A DNA stretch of 34,989 nucleotides, taken from NCBI GenBank assembly GCA_903929765.1, contig CAIYVX010000070.1:1-34989 (forward strand), in the 5' to 3' direction. The stretch is from an uncultured Planctomycetia bacterium (GTDB taxonomy: Bacteria > Planctomycetota > Phycisphaerae > FEN-1346 > JAACEH01). Shown piece by piece: positions 32,760-34,989 of this stretch. How positions within the stretch are numbered: the first letter of the stretch is position 1; every line of letters begins with the position of its first letter. The notes beneath the pieces are model-generated. The model did not search any database. It was not told the origin of the DNA and saw only the letters and a list, made by a program, of their open reading frames with translations. A program made the translations under genes and the position numbers.

Positions 32760-32822
32760 GCATCTTTATAGCCATATTTCCGGCAGCGCTTTGATTGTTG
32801 TCACAACTCGGAGGGGGCATTC

Positions 32823-34989
32823 ATGCGATTTCGCGCCGTTTTGGTCGTCCTGGCCGTCCTGGCGCTCACCGCGCCGGCCATGGCGACGCAGCCATTTGGC
32901 ACGGCACTGGGTTCGTTTAACGGCGTTACGAATTATTCGAACTTCACCCACTCCTACGACAGCGGAACCCATAACACGAGTACGGGCGTCAATACCGGCC
33001 TGGAGTGGCAATGTGTCGAGTACGTCCAGCGCTTTTATTCCGTGCAGTACGGCCTGAACCTCCTCAGCCTGAACGGCGGATTGAATGCCAGTAGTTTTTT
33101 CAGTAACGCTGCCACTATGCACCTAACACCGTATGCCAACGGCGGCCCAACCGCACCGCAGGTCGGGGACATCCTCTGCTTCGGCCAGACTCCTTCTGGC
33201 CCCGGCCATGTGGCGATTATCCGCGCCGTCGGCTCAAGTTCGATTACAGTAATCCAGCAGAATGTTAAAAACGGCGACTCAGGTCCCAATGGCCCGGATG
33301 AAAACTACACATTTGATTACAACCCGGCAAGTAATATCGTTGACGTTCTGACGGCAGGCTTCTCACATCTCGGTCCCCCGTACTACTGCCAAGGTTGGCT
33401 ACGGAATCCGGCGGCGGCGAAGCCCTTGCCTACCTTTAGCAAGATGACTGTTTTCGGCGACAGCCTTTCCGACACTGGAAACGTCGTGAGTAACGGGTGG
33501 ATCTGGATGGCTTCTAAATATGAAGGCTACGTGGCAACGGACGGGCGTTTTACTTCCGGTCCTTCCTCCAACCCATCAAGCACGAACTGTGGGGTCTGGC
33601 ACGAGGTTCTGGCTGATGGCCTCAAGGCGACCGACCCCGACCTTTCCAGGGCCACGGCATCTGATGATGGTGGTGGTGATAATTATGCCCATGGCCGCGC
33701 GTGTACAGACGAAAGCGGCACGGTGGACGTCGGCGTATATCTAACCGTCCTAGGAGTCCAACCAGGATTCTATGTAACAGTAGATCAAGTGGGCAAGCAG
33801 GTGACCGACTACCTGAGTTCCACCCGTTCCCAAGACATCAGCACGGCCCTTATCGCTATCTGGGGCGGCGGCAATGACCTCATTGATGCCGCAGATGAAC
33901 TCGATGCGGATTACATCACGCGTGGCACCACGCCTCCTACGGCCTTGGATTTGGCGGCGAGTACGGCCGTTATAAATCTAAAGTATGAGGTGAACAGTCT
34001 CATTGCCGGCGGGGCGAAGTACATTGTCTGGCCCAATCTTCCAGCCCTGGACGCCATTCCGCATGTACGCAAGGTGCGTCGTCTTGATCCGTGGTGGTTG
34101 TACTACGACGACGCCTACTCGCCCGCCACCATAGCGGCTCTTGGCCATGCAGTGCAAACGTTCAAGACGAAGTGGTCGGCGGCCGTCCAAGACCTCCGGC
34201 TTAAAAACCCCGATGTGACCATCTATGCGTTCGACGTGCTGGCCCTGTTTAACCAGATGAAAAACCGCACCTATCCCTCGTACACCTTCACCAATGTGAC
34301 GGATGGCGCCTGTGGTGCGCCTGGCGTGACGAACGCCGATACCTATCTCTTCTGGGACGGCATGCATCCCACGCAGAAGGCCCATGCGATTCTGGGGACG
34401 GAGGCCTTTGGATTGATCGGGGGAAATCCGGCCTATGACGGCGTACCCATCATCGCGACCACCAAACCGACGGTCAGCGGCTTTGTCGTCACGCCGAACT
34501 CTTTGACATTGGGCGGCGCGGTGTCGATTACTTGCACAGTCTCGGACATCGGCGGAGCGGGACTAAACCGGGTGGAGTTGTGGCGAGCGAAGGATGCCGG
34601 GGGAACGCCGGGGGCGTGGGGGAAGGTCGGTACGCCGGTCAATCTGGCGGGGGTGGGGAACGGGCCGGTTCGGGCAGCGGGCATAGACACGCCGCCGCAG
34701 GCCGGCACCTGGTGGTACGGTGTGCATGTCGTGGACAATAGCGGCCACTGGAACGACGAACATAATTCACAAACCACCGGAAGGCCAATTCTTGGGCCGA
34801 TTCCGGTTACGGTAGCCGCGTCCGTGAGCAGTTCCGACGGCACGGTCTGGGCCTGGGGCAATAACGGGTGCGGCCAGCTTGGCGACGGGACGACGACTGA
34901 GAGGCATACGCCGGTGCAGGTTTCCGGCCTGACGGGCGTCGTGGCCGTGACGGCGGGGGGGGACGATTACACGTTAGCCCTGAAATCAG
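32823..34989 (+). CDS. Secreted CHAP - SGNH/GDSL esterase - RCC1 protein, cut by window end
   Basis: One frame is open from the ATG to the window edge (722 codons so far), after GGAGGGGG. Signal peptide about 1-21. Residues 55-145 are a CHAP domain, usually a peptidoglycan amidase or endopeptidase: nucleophile Cys 64 in W-Q-C-V-E-Y-V-Q and His 129 in G-P-G-H-V-A-I-I. Residues 208-535 are an SGNH/GDSL hydrolase: Ser 214 in F-G-D-S-L-S-D-T-G-N, block II N-Y-A-H-G, block III G-G-G-N-D (347-352), and Asp 512/His 515 in D-G-M-H-P. A beta-rich Ig-like domain follows (about 545-650), then at least one RCC1 blade very similar to those of the protein at 25585-27258. The likely role is secreted cell-wall or polysaccharide processing; this is inference. 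The C-terminus is unseen. Confidence 0.85.
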   Translation, partial: MRFRAVLVVLAVLALTAPAMATQPFGTALGSFNGVTNYSNFTHSYDSGTHNTSTGVNTGLEWQCVEYVQRFYSVQYGLNLLSLNGGLNASSFFSNAATMHLTPYANGGPTAPQVGDILCFGQTPSGPGHVAIIRAVGSSSITVIQQNVKNGDSGPNGPDENYTFDYNPASNIVDVLTAGFSHLGPPYYCQGWLRNPAAAKPLPTFSKMTVFGDSLSDTGNVVSNGWIWMASKYEGYVATDGRFTSGPSSNPSSTNCGVWHEVLADGLKATDPDLSRATASDDGGGDNYAHGRACTDESGTVDVGVYLTVLGVQPGFYVTVDQVGKQVTDYLSSTRSQDISTALIAIWGGGNDLIDAADELDADYITRGTTPPTALDLAASTAVINLKYEVNSLIAGGAKYIVWPNLPALDAIPHVRKVRRLDPWWLYYDDAYSPATIAALGHAVQTFKTKWSAAVQDLRLKNPDVTIYAFDVLALFNQMKNRTYPSYTFTNVTDGACGAPGVTNADTYLFWDGMHPTQKAHAILGTEAFGLIGGNPAYDGVPIIATTKPTVSGFVVTPNSLTLGGAVSITCTVSDIGGAGLNRVELWRAKDAGGTPGAWGKVGTPVNLAGVGNGPVRAAGIDTPPQAGTWWYGVHVVDNSGHWNDEHNSQTTGRPILGPIPVTVAASVSSSDGTVWAWGNNGCGQLGDGTTTERHTPVQVSGLTGVVAVTAGGDDYTLALKS

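Overview
The window is about 35 kb of GC-rich (roughly 60-65 %) bacterial DNA that looks like a planctomycete or a close PVC relative, possibly of the Phycisphaerae type. The grounds are four proteins with an N-terminal CxxC-x16-CxxC zinc ribbon joined to membrane segments, a TPR-rich secretin in a PilM-N-O-P-Q-like locus, a secreted RCC1-repeat protein ending in a dockerin-like Ca-binding pair, and a large multidomain secreted CHAP/SGNH protein. The placement is inferred from gene content only; there is no rRNA or tRNA in the window.

Layout. 1-3.8 kb: a lipoprotein gene, then two leftward genes of visibly lower GC (zinc ribbon/TM2 protein, HNH endonuclease) between repeat-rich spacers. 3.8-7.0 kb: divergent nadB (NAD synthesis) and hemL (tetrapyrrole synthesis). 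7.2-13.3 kb: three membrane proteins (two with zinc ribbons), a complete transketolase whose ribosome binding site lies in a hairpin, a convergent M42-type aminopeptidase and a thiol peroxidase (tpx) behind a tiny upstream ORF. 13.3-22.3 kb: a leftward type IV pilus/secretion alignment locus in the order PilM(+PilN-like) - PilO-like - PilP-position protein - secretin, closed by a strong terminator. 22.5-25.4 kb: a four-TM protein, a MacB-type permease and a receiver/anti-sigma-type ATPase fusion. 25.5-28.7 kb: an RCC1/dockerin secreted protein and a membrane-anchored protein with a possible NlpC/P60-like end. 28.9-29.5 kb: a gene-free stretch holding a likely highly expressed structured RNA gene of about 490 nt. 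29.5-32.4 kb: an MsbA-like exporter and another zinc-ribbon membrane protein. 32.8 kb to the end: a secreted CHAP + SGNH/GDSL + RCC1 protein cut by the window edge.

The most striking non-coding content is a set of small palindromic repeat families in the intergenic spacers. Family A contains paired CCCTCTCCC/GGGAGAGGG and CCCTCACCC motifs. Family B is CGTAGGG plus a hairpin. Family C is CCCCCAGCA-N-TGCTGGGGG. Family D contains CTTAAGCC units. In A and B the frame is constant while the hairpin stem changes sequence with both arms compensating. Some copies supply the stop codon or abut the ribosome binding site of neighbouring genes. The unclassified structured RNA, these hairpin families and the CHAP-SGNH-RCC1 protein are the best candidates for undescribed biology.
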